A DNA stretch of 21,446 nucleotides, from contig JBOFFC010000077.1 in the NCBI GenBank assembly GCA_051648405.1, positions 1 to 21,446 of the forward strand, given 5' to 3'. Both the position numbers and the translations under genes were made by a program. Below, piece after piece: positions 8,023 through 14,819 of this stretch. The stretch's first letter is position 1. Every line of letters starts with the position of its first letter. The DNA is from JBOFFC01 sp051648405 (GTDB lineage: Bacteria > Planctomycetota > Planctomycetia > Pirellulales > Lacipirellulaceae). The notes beneath the pieces were generated by a model that worked only from the letters and a program-made list of their open reading frames with translations, did not search any database and was not told the DNA's origin.

Positions 8023-9024
8023 GTGAAGCAGCTCGCCGCCGAAGAACCGTTCGAGGCGACCAAGATGTCCTTTGGGGACCATCTCGAAGAGCTGCGGTCG
8101 GCCCTCTGGAAGGCGGTCATCGCCCTCGTCATCGGGTTCTGCATCGGCCTGCTGTTCGGCGGCCACATGGTTCGCTTTGTCCAGCAGCCGCTGGTCGCGG
8201 GGCTCGAAGAGCTGCGCCTCAAGCAGAAGCAGCGCCGCTACGACGAGTCCCGGCCCCAGGGGGCGCCGCAGGCCCCGTTTGCCGACACCGGGCTCGCCCC
8301 GGAGACGTACCTAGTCGATCCGCGGGTCCTGGCGGAAACCCTGCGCGAGTTGGGGGTCGCCGTTCCCGCCGAGCCCGTCAAGAAGCTCCCCGAGACGGTC
8401 CCCTTCACGCTCTGGCGGAGCCTCGAGGGGGACCCCAGCGTGCGGCCGATCGGCACCGGCGTCCCCGACGCGTTCAGCGTCTACGTGAAGGCGTCGTTTG
8501 TGATCGGCGCCGTCGCGTCGAGCCCGTTCGTCTTCTACTTCGTTTGGTCGTTCGTGGCGGCCGGGCTCTACCCGCACGAGAAGCGTTACGTGAACGTCTT
8601 CCTGCCGTTCAGCATCGGGCTGTTCCTGTCGGGGGCGGCGATCGCGTTCTTCTTCGTGTTCCAGTTCGTGCTGTCGTTCTTGTTCGACTTCTACGACTGG
8701 CTCGAGATCGACCCCACGCCGCGGATCGACCAGTGGCTGAGCTTCGCGATCCTGCTGCCGCTGGGTTTCGGGATCGCGTTCCAGTTGCCGCTGGTGATGC
8801 TGTTCCTCGAGCGGATCGGCGTGTTCAGCGCGAAGAAGTACCTCGATTACTGGCGCTACGCGGTGCTAGTGATCTTCATCATGTCGATGATCCTGACCCC
8901 GGCGGACCCGCAGAGCATGCTGATCATGGCCGGCACGCTCACGCCGCTGTACTTCGGCGGGATCCTGTTGTGCAAATGGATGCCACGCTTCGGCGGCTCG
9001 TTCAGCGAGCGGATCGCGGAGTAG
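8023..9024 (+). CDS. tatC: Sec-independent (twin-arginine) protein translocase subunit TatC
   Basis: TatC is the inner-membrane receptor for twin-arginine signal peptides and forms the core of the folded-protein export machinery. The GTG at 8023 gives 333 residues; the ATG at 8065 would still retain the key N-terminal motif SFGDHLEELR (residues 16-25). Six hydrophobic segments are seen at roughly 31-49, 154-176, 193-217, 238-262, 278-292 and 300-317. The conserved loop GLYPHEKR contains Glu186, matching the family's conserved Glu after TM2, and TPADPQS lies between TM5 and TM6. The first periplasmic loop (about 50-153) is roughly twice as long as usual, explaining the length against about 258 in E. 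coli. No tatA is in the window. It has no clear ribosome binding site and converges on the toxin gene. Confidence 0.95.
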   Translation: MKQLAAEEPFEATKMSFGDHLEELRSALWKAVIALVIGFCIGLLFGGHMVRFVQQPLVAGLEELRLKQKQRRYDESRPQGAPQAPFADTGLAPETYLVDPRVLAETLRELGVAVPAEPVKKLPETVPFTLWRSLEGDPSVRPIGTGVPDAFSVYVKASFVIGAVASSPFVFYFVWSFVAAGLYPHEKRYVNVFLPFSIGLFLSGAAIAFFFVFQFVLSFLFDFYDWLEIDPTPRIDQWLSFAILLPLGFGIAFQLPLVMLFLERIGVFSAKKYLDYWRYAVLVIFIMSMILTPADPQSMLIMAGTLTPLYFGGILLCKWMPRFGGSFSERIAE

Positions 9025-9081
9025 GGGCGAGCTCAAGGGAGTTTTGCGCCGTGCCTACCCACGGACTGGACGGGCGCGTCT

Positions 9082-9525
9082 CTACCCGCCTAGTTCGCTC
9101 ACCCTCAGGATCGGCAGAGGGGCTCCCCTCCCGAAGTCACGGTCGTTGGTCAGAAAGACCGCCGCGTGTTGGCTGACCGCCGTCGCCAGGTGGATCGCGT
9201 CGGGGGCCTTCAGGCCGCGCTCGGCGCGGAGCTCCGCGGCGGTCTGGGCGATCGTCGCCGTGACCGGCACGGTCGTGACGTTGCGCCCGTGGAGCAGGAT
9301 GTCTTGGTACTCCTTCCCGAGCGCTTCGTCGCCCGAACGAATCGGGTGCACCAGCACCTCGACGAGCGTTACGACCGACGTGCAGAGCGACACCTGCCCC
9401 GCTTCGACCATCTGGAACAGCGGTCGCAACCAGTCCACGTAGGGGGCTCGTTGCTCGATGAAGTAGATGAGCGGCGCCGAGTCCATCGCGACCGTCTTGC
9501 CAACCAGCTCTTCTAGTCGCCCCAC
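9082..9525 (-). CDS. PIN-domain protein, VapC-type toxin
   Basis: PIN domains are Mg2+-dependent ribonucleases; VapC toxins cleave tRNA or rRNA when their antitoxin is lost. The 147-residue product starts at the GTG at 9525. Acidic active-site residues are in the expected order: Asp15 (in AMDSAPLIYFIE), Glu56 (in TLVEVLVHP), Asp109 (in APDAIHLA) and Asp128 (in FLTNDRDF). The hydrophobic beta-strand pattern and the length fit the family. The start lies inside the preceding small gene, overlapping by 13 bases, which is typical of a co-translated antitoxin-toxin pair. All four acidic positions are intact, so it looks functional. Its target RNA cannot be deduced. Confidence 0.88.
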   Translation of the reverse strand: MGRLEELVGKTVAMDSAPLIYFIEQRAPYVDWLRPLFQMVEAGQVSLCTSVVTLVEVLVHPIRSGDEALGKEYQDILLHGRNVTTVPVTATIAQTAAELRAERGLKAPDAIHLATAVSQHAAVFLTNDRDFGRGAPLPILRVSELGG

Positions 9526-9731
9526 GAGTCACGCTCCTGCGCGACGTACTGGTCGGCGTCGATGCGCCGCCAGGTCTCTTTGCCGAGCCCTTCGAGCTCG
9601 AGGATGCTTCGGCGTTTCTCCGCGACCAAGTCCTGTCTCGACGCGAGCTCCGCCGCGAGGCGCAGGCGCTCTTCGGCCGAGAGCTCGGCCTTGGCTCGCT
9701 CGAGGATCTCGTTGTAGGGTTCCGTTCCCAT
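9513..9731 (-). CDS. Putative antitoxin partner of the PIN toxin
   Basis: A 72-residue, highly charged, helical protein encoded immediately before the PIN toxin and overlapping it by 13 bases. The ATG at 9731 is preceded by AAAGGAG with about 8 bases of spacing, the best ribosome binding site in the window. The central ILERAKAELSAEERLRLA segment looks like an amphipathic helix pair. The C-terminal half, ending near ERDSWGD, would be the part that wraps around the toxin by analogy with other VapB-like antitoxins. No AbrB, ribbon-helix-helix or Phd DNA-binding motif is obvious, so autorepression is unproven. Its assignment as antitoxin rests on gene order, size and overlap rather than sequence recognition. 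Confidence 0.72.
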   Translation of the reverse strand: MGTEPYNEILERAKAELSAEERLRLAAELASRQDLVAEKRRSILELEGLGKETWRRIDADQYVAQERDSWGD

Positions 9732-9835
9732 CGATGGGGCTCCTTTCGGATGGCAGCTTACACAGGCCTAGCTGGAGAGGCCACGCCGATCGACGCTCCT
9801 AACGGCGTGAGCGGTCGGACCCGCCCGCCTCCGAT

Positions 9836-10816
9836 TCAAAGCCGGCGCTGCACCCACGGGAACCCGGGCTTCGCGACGTACTGCTCGAGGAACTGCGCGA
9901 TCAGGTGCTCGGCGTTCGCCCCCATTTGCTTCATCCACGCGGCGCCTTGCAGCTTGGTGGGGGCCGGCACTTCGTAGACGCTCGGCAACTGCGCCTTGGT
10001 GGCGGGGGGCTGTTTGGGGCGGCCGCGCAGCAGTTGCTTGACGACCCGCTGCGCGTCGGCCGAGGCTGCGCGGTCTTCGGCCCCGTACATCACCATGCCC
10101 GCGACCTGCGACTGCAGCGCCGGCTGGCGGATCGCGGCGAGCATCGTCGCCCCTTTGTACTTCCAGGGGGGCGAGACCATCACCAGCGCCTTCACGTCGC
10201 GCCCCTGCTTGCCGACCGCGAATTGCGTCGCCGACCAATCGACTGCCGCCGCCCCGGCGGCGATCATCGCCCCGCTGCCGATGCCGACGTAAGCCAGGCC
10301 GTTCAGGTTCAGCTCCCCGGCATCGTTGCGCGTGACCAGGTGCTTGCGTACGGCTTCCAAATCAACGCGGACCATTGCCGTGATGTCGGCCGGGCCGACC
10401 TTGGCGCCGCTGAGGTCGCGTGTCGAGCCGTCGGCGAGCCGTTGCTGGGTGCTCCCCCCTTGGCCGCGCAGATCGACGGTGAGGACAGCGAACGACGTCC
10501 GCTCGGAGTCCTCGCCCGGTTGCTGGAGCCGCTTCGCGAGCCCGGCGAGCGACTCACGCGACTGCCCCTCGTCGGCCAGCAGGACGGCGACCGGCGCCTT
10601 CTTGCCGAGGCTCGAGGCGTAGAACGTCCCCTTCAGGACGACGCCGTCGGGCGTCACGATCTCGACGGCCTCGGGCGCGGTCGGCCGGCTTCGTTGGGCG
10701 TACGTCGCCGAGGACGTCGCCAACAGCCCCACGAGCACGCCGAGCACGCCGACCCCCCGGACGGCCGGCCGCGGCGCAGTGGTCGTCTGGCGGAGGAACA
10801 ATGCGGTGGCGCCCAT
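9836..10816 (-). CDS. Secreted alpha/beta-hydrolase-fold protein, probably catalytically inactive
   Basis: A 326-residue protein with an N-terminal signal peptide (hydrophobic segment about 21-37, cleavage likely after ATYA at 40). The alpha/beta-hydrolase layout is visible: an oxyanion-type strand with PVAVLLADEGQSRESL near 75-90, VLTVDLRGQGGS at 111-122, the nucleophile elbow region LAYVGIGSGA at 174-183, and VMYGAEDRA with possible acid Asp248. The elbow reads G-I-G-S-G, so the central nucleophile position (180) is Gly and Ser181 is one place off. The usual His loop appears as KLQGAAW, with no His there; His304 lies further on. It may therefore be a binding or structural protein. It is followed by a 104-base gap before the antitoxin gene. 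The start codon is close to a -10-like box. Confidence 0.8.
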   Translation of the reverse strand: MGATALFLRQTTTAPRPAVRGVGVLGVLVGLLATSSATYAQRSRPTAPEAVEIVTPDGVVLKGTFYASSLGKKAPVAVLLADEGQSRESLAGLAKRLQQPGEDSERTSFAVLTVDLRGQGGSTQQRLADGSTRDLSGAKVGPADITAMVRVDLEAVRKHLVTRNDAGELNLNGLAYVGIGSGAMIAAGAAAVDWSATQFAVGKQGRDVKALVMVSPPWKYKGATMLAAIRQPALQSQVAGMVMYGAEDRAASADAQRVVKQLLRGRPKQPPATKAQLPSVYEVPAPTKLQGAAWMKQMGANAEHLIAQFLEQYVAKPGFPWVQRRL

Positions 10817-10823
10817 ACGAATC

Positions 10824-10829
10824 AGTATA
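10824..10829 (-). promoter_or_regulatory. Candidate -10 box next to the start of the hydrolase-like gene
   Basis: On the minus strand TATACT ends 7 bases before the ATG at 10816, so a transcript from it would be leaderless or nearly so. No convincing -35 is found 16-18 bases upstream. The complement, TATAGT, could serve the VWA gene on the plus strand, leaving a leader of roughly 140 bases. Confidence 0.33.
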
Positions 10830-10977
10830 GTCGGCGCGGGGCCGGGCGTGGCGAGAGCGCCGCGTGCTTGCTCCCGAGGGGGACTCCAGGAAAGATGAAG
10901 GTCGGGGGCCGCGTGGCCGTCGCCGTGTGGCGCCCCCCCTCCTCCACCGCGTTCCCAACAGCGGCGAAGCGAACCGG

Positions 10978-12960
10978 ATGACCATCAAGCGGGCAGCTAC
11001 CGAAGACCCGCTCCCCGCCAAAAGGGCCCGCGGCCCCGATCCGGTCGCTTGGCTCGCGAGCCTCGCGCTGCACGCCTCGGCGCTGGTGCTCCTGGCGACG
11101 GCGACGATCTTCACGCCGATGATCGCCCAGCCGCTGCTCCTTTCGAGCCCGCTCCCCGAGCCGGAAGAGCCGACCGACGTCGCGTTCCGCGTCGATGACG
11201 CGATGACGGCGGATGTCGGCGCCCTGTCGGACGGCGGCGCCGGGGACGCGGCCGCCGCGGCGCCGGTCGAGGCGGCTCTCTCGGAGATTGACCTCGCGAT
11301 TGAACCGATGATCGACCTGGGGGCGATCGCGGCGCTCGACGCCCCCGAGCCCGTCCTGACGAGCCCCGACCCCAACAACGAGCACCTGGTCCGCGGCGTC
11401 GGCGCGGTCGGCGTCTCCGGCAGTGGCGGCGCGGTCGATCGGCTTACCAAGGTGATCCTAGACTCGCTCGACCAGCGCCCGACGCTCGTCGTCTGGCTGT
11501 TTGACAGCTCGACGAGCCTCCGCGACCAGCGCGAGGAGATCGTCGGCCGGTTCGACAAGGTCTACGGCCAACTGGGGGTCATCAAGGAGCGCGGCGCGCA
11601 ACAATTCTCAACCAAAGGGCCTAGCGACGAATCGGACGACGCCCCGCTGCTGACGGCGATCGTCTCGTTCGCGGCGTCGGCGCAGTTCGTCACCCCCAAA
11701 CCCACCGACGACGTCGCGAAGCTCAAGCAGGCCGTGCGGTCGATCGACGAGGACGCGAGCGGCAACGAGAACGTCTTCTCGGCGGTCCTTCAAACGCTCG
11801 AGCGCTATCGGCGCTACCGGCTCGCACAGCCGCGCCGCAATGTGCTGCTGGTGGTCGTCACCGACGAAGCGGGGGACGACGAGGGGATGATCGACAAAGC
11901 CGTGTCGGCGTGCGGCAAGTTACAGACCCCCGTGTACGTGATCGGGGCCCCTGCCCCGTTCGGACGGCGCGACGCGTACGTGCGCTACGTCGATCCCGAC
12001 CCCAAGTTCGACCAAACGCCGCAGTACCTGCCGGTGCGCCAAGGCCCCGAGTCGCTGCACCCCGAGGCGCTGCAGCTCGGGGCCCCCGGGAGCGGCGACT
12101 TCGCCGGGCCGACGCTCGACTCGGGGTTCGGCCCGTTCGGCCTGACGCGGCTGGCCGACCAGTCGGGGGGCTTCTTCCTCGCCGTCCACCCGTTCCGCGT
12201 CGCCAGCGGCGCGGCGCTGTCGTCGCGGCGCCAGTCGATGACCGCGCGGATCGACTACTTCTTCGACGAGCGGCTGATGAGCCGCTACCGCCCCGACTTC
12301 TTACCGACCGACGAGTACCTGCGGCGGGCGAACGAGAACGCGGCCCGCGCGGCGCTGCTGCGGGCTTCGGCCCTCAGTTGGACGGCGACGCTCGTCGATC
12401 CGCGCCGCGACTTCCCCAAACTGGACGACGCGCAGTTCGCGCAAGACCTGACCGGCGCGCAGCGCGCGGCGGCGGTCGTCGAGCCGCAGCTAACGACGCT
12501 GGTCACCGTCTTGCGTCAGGGAGAACGCGACCGGCCGAAACTCGACGAGGCGCGGTGGGAGGCGGGGTACGACCTGGCCCTGGGGCGGGCGCTCGCCGCC
12601 AAGGTCCGCGCCGTCGGCTACAACGCGATGCTGGCCCGCGCGAAGGCCGGCCTGACGTTCGCCAAGCAAAGCGACACCTGGGTGCTCGAACCGACCGACG
12701 CGATCGCAACCGGGAGCGAGGCCGCGGCCGAAGCGGCCCGTGCGGTCGCACTGCTCGAGGCGGTCCGCTCGCAGCACGCGGGGACCCCGTGGGCGTATCT
12801 GGCCGACCGCGAGCTGAAGTCTCCCCTGGGCTGGCGCTGGCGCGAGGAGTTCCGCAACCTAGCCGAGATCCAGCGGCGCATGCAGCAGGTGGCGAACCCC
12901 CCGCAACCCCCGCGGCCGCAGCCCCCCGCCCCGCCGCGCCGTCCGCCGCCGAAGTTGTGA
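10978..12960 (+). CDS. Membrane-anchored von Willebrand factor A domain protein
   Basis: A 660-residue protein when started at the ATG at 10978; an upstream in-frame start at 10864 would add 38 poorly structured residues. A TonB-like N-terminal membrane segment (about 23-50) anchors the rest outside the cytoplasm. An acidic/Ala-rich linker follows to about residue 150. The VWA domain begins near TLVVWLFDSSTSL, with an intact metal-ion-dependent adhesion site DxSxS at Asp176, Ser178 and Ser180, and a second strand LLVVVTDEAGDDE typical of the fold. The region after about 400 is helical and charged, and the last ~20 residues are a Pro/Arg-rich tail. VWA domains bind protein ligands through a metal; no partner is evident here. 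It is divergent from the hydrolase-like gene and convergent with a lipoprotein gene. Confidence 0.85.
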   Translation: MTIKRAATEDPLPAKRARGPDPVAWLASLALHASALVLLATATIFTPMIAQPLLLSSPLPEPEEPTDVAFRVDDAMTADVGALSDGGAGDAAAAAPVEAALSEIDLAIEPMIDLGAIAALDAPEPVLTSPDPNNEHLVRGVGAVGVSGSGGAVDRLTKVILDSLDQRPTLVVWLFDSSTSLRDQREEIVGRFDKVYGQLGVIKERGAQQFSTKGPSDESDDAPLLTAIVSFAASAQFVTPKPTDDVAKLKQAVRSIDEDASGNENVFSAVLQTLERYRRYRLAQPRRNVLLVVVTDEAGDDEGMIDKAVSACGKLQTPVYVIGAPAPFGRRDAYVRYVDPDPKFDQTPQYLPVRQGPESLHPEALQLGAPGSGDFAGPTLDSGFGPFGLTRLADQSGGFFLAVHPFRVASGAALSSRRQSMTARIDYFFDERLMSRYRPDFLPTDEYLRRANENAARAALLRASALSWTATLVDPRRDFPKLDDAQFAQDLTGAQRAAAVVEPQLTTLVTVLRQGERDRPKLDEARWEAGYDLALGRALAAKVRAVGYNAMLARAKAGLTFAKQSDTWVLEPTDAIATGSEAAAEAARAVALLEAVRSQHAGTPWAYLADRELKSPLGWRWREEFRNLAEIQRRMQQVANPPQPPRPQPPAPPRRPPPKL

Positions 12961-12966
12961 AGGAGT

Positions 12967-13040
12967 GGGCAGCGGGCAGAGGGCGGCAGGCAGGGAGTCT
13001 CCTGTTTCTGTTCTGCCGGCTGCCTACTTCCCTCTGCCTG
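12967..13040. repeat. Heptamer-periodic inverted repeat, likely bidirectional terminator
   Basis: Between two convergent stop codons, the left arm reads as four 7-base units (GGGCAGC, GGGCAGA, GGGCGGC, AGGCAGG; 12967-12994) and the right arm as four units of opposite polarity (CTGCCGG, CTGCCTA, CTTCCCT, CTGCCTG; 13013-13040). They pair as GGCAGAGGG (12975-12983) with CCCTCTGCC (13030-13038) and AGGCAG (12988-12993) with CTGCCT (13020-13025). The stem fills the gap exactly and ends at the TAG of the minus-strand gene. A terminator role is inferred from position. Confidence 0.6.
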
Positions 13041-13754
13041 CTACTTGTTGGCGATTGCGTCGATCGCGAAGTTCGCGTGCGGGTCGTGCTTGTAGAAGTG
13101 CATCGAGACCTCTTGCGAGAGGACCTCGATGAACTCGCGCTGGAACTGCTGCACGGGCTTGTCTTGCACCGCGATGCCGCTGTGCACCGGGAACAGCACC
13201 TCGCCCAACGGCTTGTCCCACACCAGGCGGTTCTTGTCGTTGACGTCGTGCACGCTGACGGTGACGTCGGCGTTCCCTTGGTAGACCGTCTTCCCCTTGA
13301 AGAGGTCGAAGTTTCCGAGCTCGACGTGGACCACCATGTCGGCCTTCACCGCCCGGCCCAGTTCGGCGAAGTCCTCGGAGTCGTTCTCATCGACCCAGTT
13401 ATCGACCTGCTTCTGCGGCACCATCTCGACGCCGGGGACGTTCATCTCCAAGAGGTCGCTGACGCGGTTGGCGATCGCTCGCGAGGCCCCCGCCTGGCGG
13501 AACTCTTGCGAGGCCGGCGGGCGGCAGAAGACCACCACCTTCTTGTCCTTGAGCCCGTCGAACTCGGCGGGGACCATGTTCCCCCCCTCCCAAAGGTACA
13601 TGCCGGTCGCCGCGATCAGGTGCAAGCACCCGGTCTGCGTCGGCACGAGCGAGAGCACCAGCGACAGCGCGATCCACGCATGTCGACGGCGCCGGTTGCG
13701 CATCTCTTGTTCCAACACTCGTTCCACCGCGTGCTTAAGTAGGAGTGATAGCAT
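13041..13754 (-). CDS. Putative lipoprotein, conserved hypothetical
   Basis: A 237-residue protein from the ATG at 13754, which has a weak AGGAA upstream. The ATG at 13703 (220 residues) would give a more typical lipoprotein signal, with an Arg-rich start, a hydrophobic segment and the candidate lipidated Cys in PTQTGC (Cys43 in the long form). The lipobox is atypical, with Gln at -3. The mature part begins with GMYLWEGGNMVPAEF, then alternating strands such as KKVVVFCRPP and KADMVVHVELGNFDLFKG. This pattern of an N-terminal strand-helix unit, a variable-residue register and a Val-rich strand resembles the CsgG/LpoB/TolB-N class of envelope lipoproteins, but I offer that only as a guess. It lies 180 bases downstream of ymdB on the same strand. 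It is probably in the envelope; its role is unknown. Confidence 0.8.
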   Translation of the reverse strand: MLSLLLKHAVERVLEQEMRNRRRRHAWIALSLVLSLVPTQTGCLHLIAATGMYLWEGGNMVPAEFDGLKDKKVVVFCRPPASQEFRQAGASRAIANRVSDLLEMNVPGVEMVPQKQVDNWVDENDSEDFAELGRAVKADMVVHVELGNFDLFKGKTVYQGNADVTVSVHDVNDKNRLVWDKPLGEVLFPVHSGIAVQDKPVQQFQREFIEVLSQEVSMHFYKHDPHANFAIDAIANK

Positions 13755-13934
13755 CGCGTCGTTCCTCGCGTTGAGCGCGGTGGTGGTCGGGCTTCCGAGA
13801 CGGCGCGTAGCGCGGACGCCACGCGCCCGGCCCCGTCGAGAAGCGGCGGGACCGTACACGCCGGGGCGGTGCGTCGCAAGGCGATTGCGGGCCGTTGCCG
13901 GCGGTTGGTCGAGCGGCCGCACAGAGGGCGTTGA

Positions 13935-14759
13935 CTAGGCCTTGAGCGCCGCCAGACGCTCGGCTTCGTGTTGGTCGACCGAGACGCGCTCGATCGACCT
14001 CGCGAGCCCCGTCTCGCTATCGACGTCCACCAGCGAGCCGTTGATCCGCGGGTCCCCCGTCGCGACGTCGAACGGGCAGGGCATGCCGGTCAGCGTCGCC
14101 TCGAGCACGCGATCGGAGCGTCGGCCGAGGATGCTGTCGTGGGGGCCGGTCATCCCCAGGTCGCACTGGAACGCGGTCCCCCCGGGGAGGACGCACTCGT
14201 CGGCCGTCGCGACGTGCGTGTGGGTGCCGACGACGACGCTCACGCGGCCGTCGAGGTGGCGTCCCATCGACTGCTTCTCGCTGGTCGCTTCGGCGTGGAA
14301 ATCGACGATCCGCACGCGCACGTCGGGGGGGGCCTCGGCCAGCGCGGCGTCGATCGCCCGCCAAGGGCTGTCGGCCGGCTTCATATAGAGCTGCCCCAGC
14401 ACGCAGCAGACGAAGGCCCGCACGCCGCTGCGCGACAAGACCACGGCCCAGCGCCGCCCGGCGGCCTCGGCCGGCAGGTTCGCGGGGCGGACGATGTTCG
14501 ATTCGCTCTCGAGCGTCGCGACGATCTCCCGCCGCCGGTAGACGTGGTCGCCGAGCGTGATCGCATCGACCCCCGCTCTCACCAGGTCGCGGTACAGGCT
14601 GGGCGTCAGCCCCGAACCGCCCGCCGCGTTCTCGGCGTTGCAGACCACGAGGTCGATCCCGCGCTCGCGCACCAGCCCCGGCAAGGCCCGGACGACGATG
14701 TCACGCCCCGGTTTGCCGACCACGTCGCCGATGAGCAGGACCAGCAAAACGATCTCCAT
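13935..14759 (-). CDS. ymdB: YmdB-family metallophosphoesterase (TIGR00282 type)
   Basis: YmdB-type enzymes are cytoplasmic binuclear-metal phosphodiesterases, active on 2',3'-cyclic nucleotides and implicated in Bacillus in RNA turnover and developmental switching. The ATG at 14759 gives 274 residues (a TTG two codons upstream is possible), close to the usual ~264. Metal-binding motifs are in order: IGDVVG (Asp12), NAEN (Glu43, Asn44), LGDH (Asp71, His72), DFHAE (His155) and GTHTHV (His180, His182). The position normally occupied by a metal-bridging Asn is Asp71, an unusual change. It lies 60 bases downstream of rny on the same strand, an association also known in Firmicutes, which supports a joint role in RNA metabolism. 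Confidence 0.92.
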   Translation of the reverse strand: MEIVLLVLLIGDVVGKPGRDIVVRALPGLVRERGIDLVVCNAENAAGGSGLTPSLYRDLVRAGVDAITLGDHVYRRREIVATLESESNIVRPANLPAEAAGRRWAVVLSRSGVRAFVCCVLGQLYMKPADSPWRAIDAALAEAPPDVRVRIVDFHAEATSEKQSMGRHLDGRVSVVVGTHTHVATADECVLPGGTAFQCDLGMTGPHDSILGRRSDRVLEATLTGMPCPFDVATGDPRINGSLVDVDSETGLARSIERVSVDQHEAERLAALKA

Positions 14760-14819
14760 GGGCAATGGGGGCCGCGCCGAGCTTGTGCTCCGGCCGACCC
14801 GCGAGCCGCTGATTGGCGC

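Noticed and set aside
9732..9835. Possible operator for the toxin-antitoxin pair
   Set aside because: Only weak six-base inverted matches (ACGCCG/CGGCGT) are present, far apart and not clearly over a promoter.
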